DNA of 64,000 bases, taken from the NCBI RefSeq assembly GCF_009789235.1, contig NZ_WSTB01000002.1, forward strand, positions 248,001-312,000, written 5' to 3'. The notes under the pieces were generated by a model. That model worked only from the letters and a program-made list of their open reading frames with translations, did no database searches and had not been told where the DNA came from. Numbering within the stretch: the first letter of the stretch is position 1; the number at the start of each line of letters is the position of its first letter. Source of the DNA: Flavobacterium hydrocarbonoxydans (GTDB lineage: Bacteria; Bacteroidota; Bacteroidia; Flavobacteriales; Flavobacteriaceae). Of the stretch, positions 63,848 to 64,000 are shown piece by piece. The position numbers and the translations under genes were made by a program.

Positions 63848-64000
63848 ATGAATTTAAAGCAAATAGAAAGGGTAAAGAAAATCTCAAAAACTGATTTTAT
63901 TTCCCAATATGTAAAAAAACAAATCCCCGTAGTCATAGAACAGCTCACCGAAGATTGGCCTGCTTATGAAAAATGGAAATTAAGTTATATCAAAGAAATC
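63848..64000 (+). CDS. Cupin-like protein, 3'-truncated by window edge
   Basis: Only the first 51 codons are visible, from the ATG at 63848 to the window end. The N-terminus MNLKQIERVKKISKTDFISQY...IPVVIEQLTEDWPAYEKW has the VVI...W pattern at the start of cupin-8/JmjC-like proteins (2-oxoglutarate-dependent oxygenase relatives). The catalytic HxD motif would lie beyond the window, so activity cannot be judged. The frame stays open to base 64000. Confidence 0.65.
   Translation, partial: MNLKQIERVKKISKTDFISQYVKKQIPVVIEQLTEDWPAYEKWKLSYIKEI

Overview
The window looks like chromosomal DNA of a Flavobacterium-like member of the Bacteroidota. It is AT-rich. It carries a SusC/SusD polysaccharide-utilisation locus, type IX secretion C-terminal domains, TAnnTTTG-type -7 promoter elements with TTG about 20 bp upstream, little Shine-Dalgarno sequence, and dispersed palindromic and heptameric intergenic repeats. 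No tRNA, rRNA, CRISPR array, insertion sequence or integrase was seen.

Layout. 1-5.3 kb is housekeeping: the end of an iron-dependent alcohol dehydrogenase, gpsA, two conserved unknowns, pheS and a CvpA-like protein, separated by many repeats. 5.36-35.6 kb is one long minus-strand locus. In transcription order it encodes xylulokinase, xylose isomerase, SusC, SusD, a surface lipoprotein, GH2, GH31, GH97, GH3, GH39, GH3, a BACON-GH5 endoglucanase, an SGNH acetylesterase with an inserted jelly roll, GH43 and GH95. Together these fit breakdown of acetylated, galactosylated and fucosylated xyloglucan: GH5 cuts the backbone, SusCD imports the pieces, and GH95, GH2, GH43, GH31, GH3 and the esterase strip and degrade them. 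Xylose then enters the pentose phosphate pathway through XylA and XylB. A divergent NUDIX-type regulator at 35972 faces a strong promoter that overlaps a 12-bp inverted repeat, which is a likely operator. Almost every long gap inside the locus holds a strong inverted repeat.

36.8-40.8 kb holds lepA followed by a two-gene cassette: an OLD/AAA15-like ATPase translationally coupled to a DUF4276 protein. The cassette is followed by a second copy of the last 41 codons of lepA with its own terminator. This is an insertion scar, and the cassette is the best candidate in the window for a little-described defence-type system.

41-45 kb has an outer-membrane barrel protein, a WYL regulator, a DinB protein and thiL. 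45-51 kb has two secreted proteins; the larger (1659 aa) has a 499-residue internal duplication and a T9SS signal. 51.1-55.2 kb is a minus-strand signalling cluster: a response regulator, a TPR histidine kinase lipoprotein, a 78-aa secreted peptide, and a LytTR regulator whose receiver has Glu at the usual phospho-Asp position. 55.7-64 kb returns to housekeeping: glyS, comF, a T9SS metalloprotease, ribF (probable TTG start), a membrane protein, bioB and the start of a cupin-like gene.
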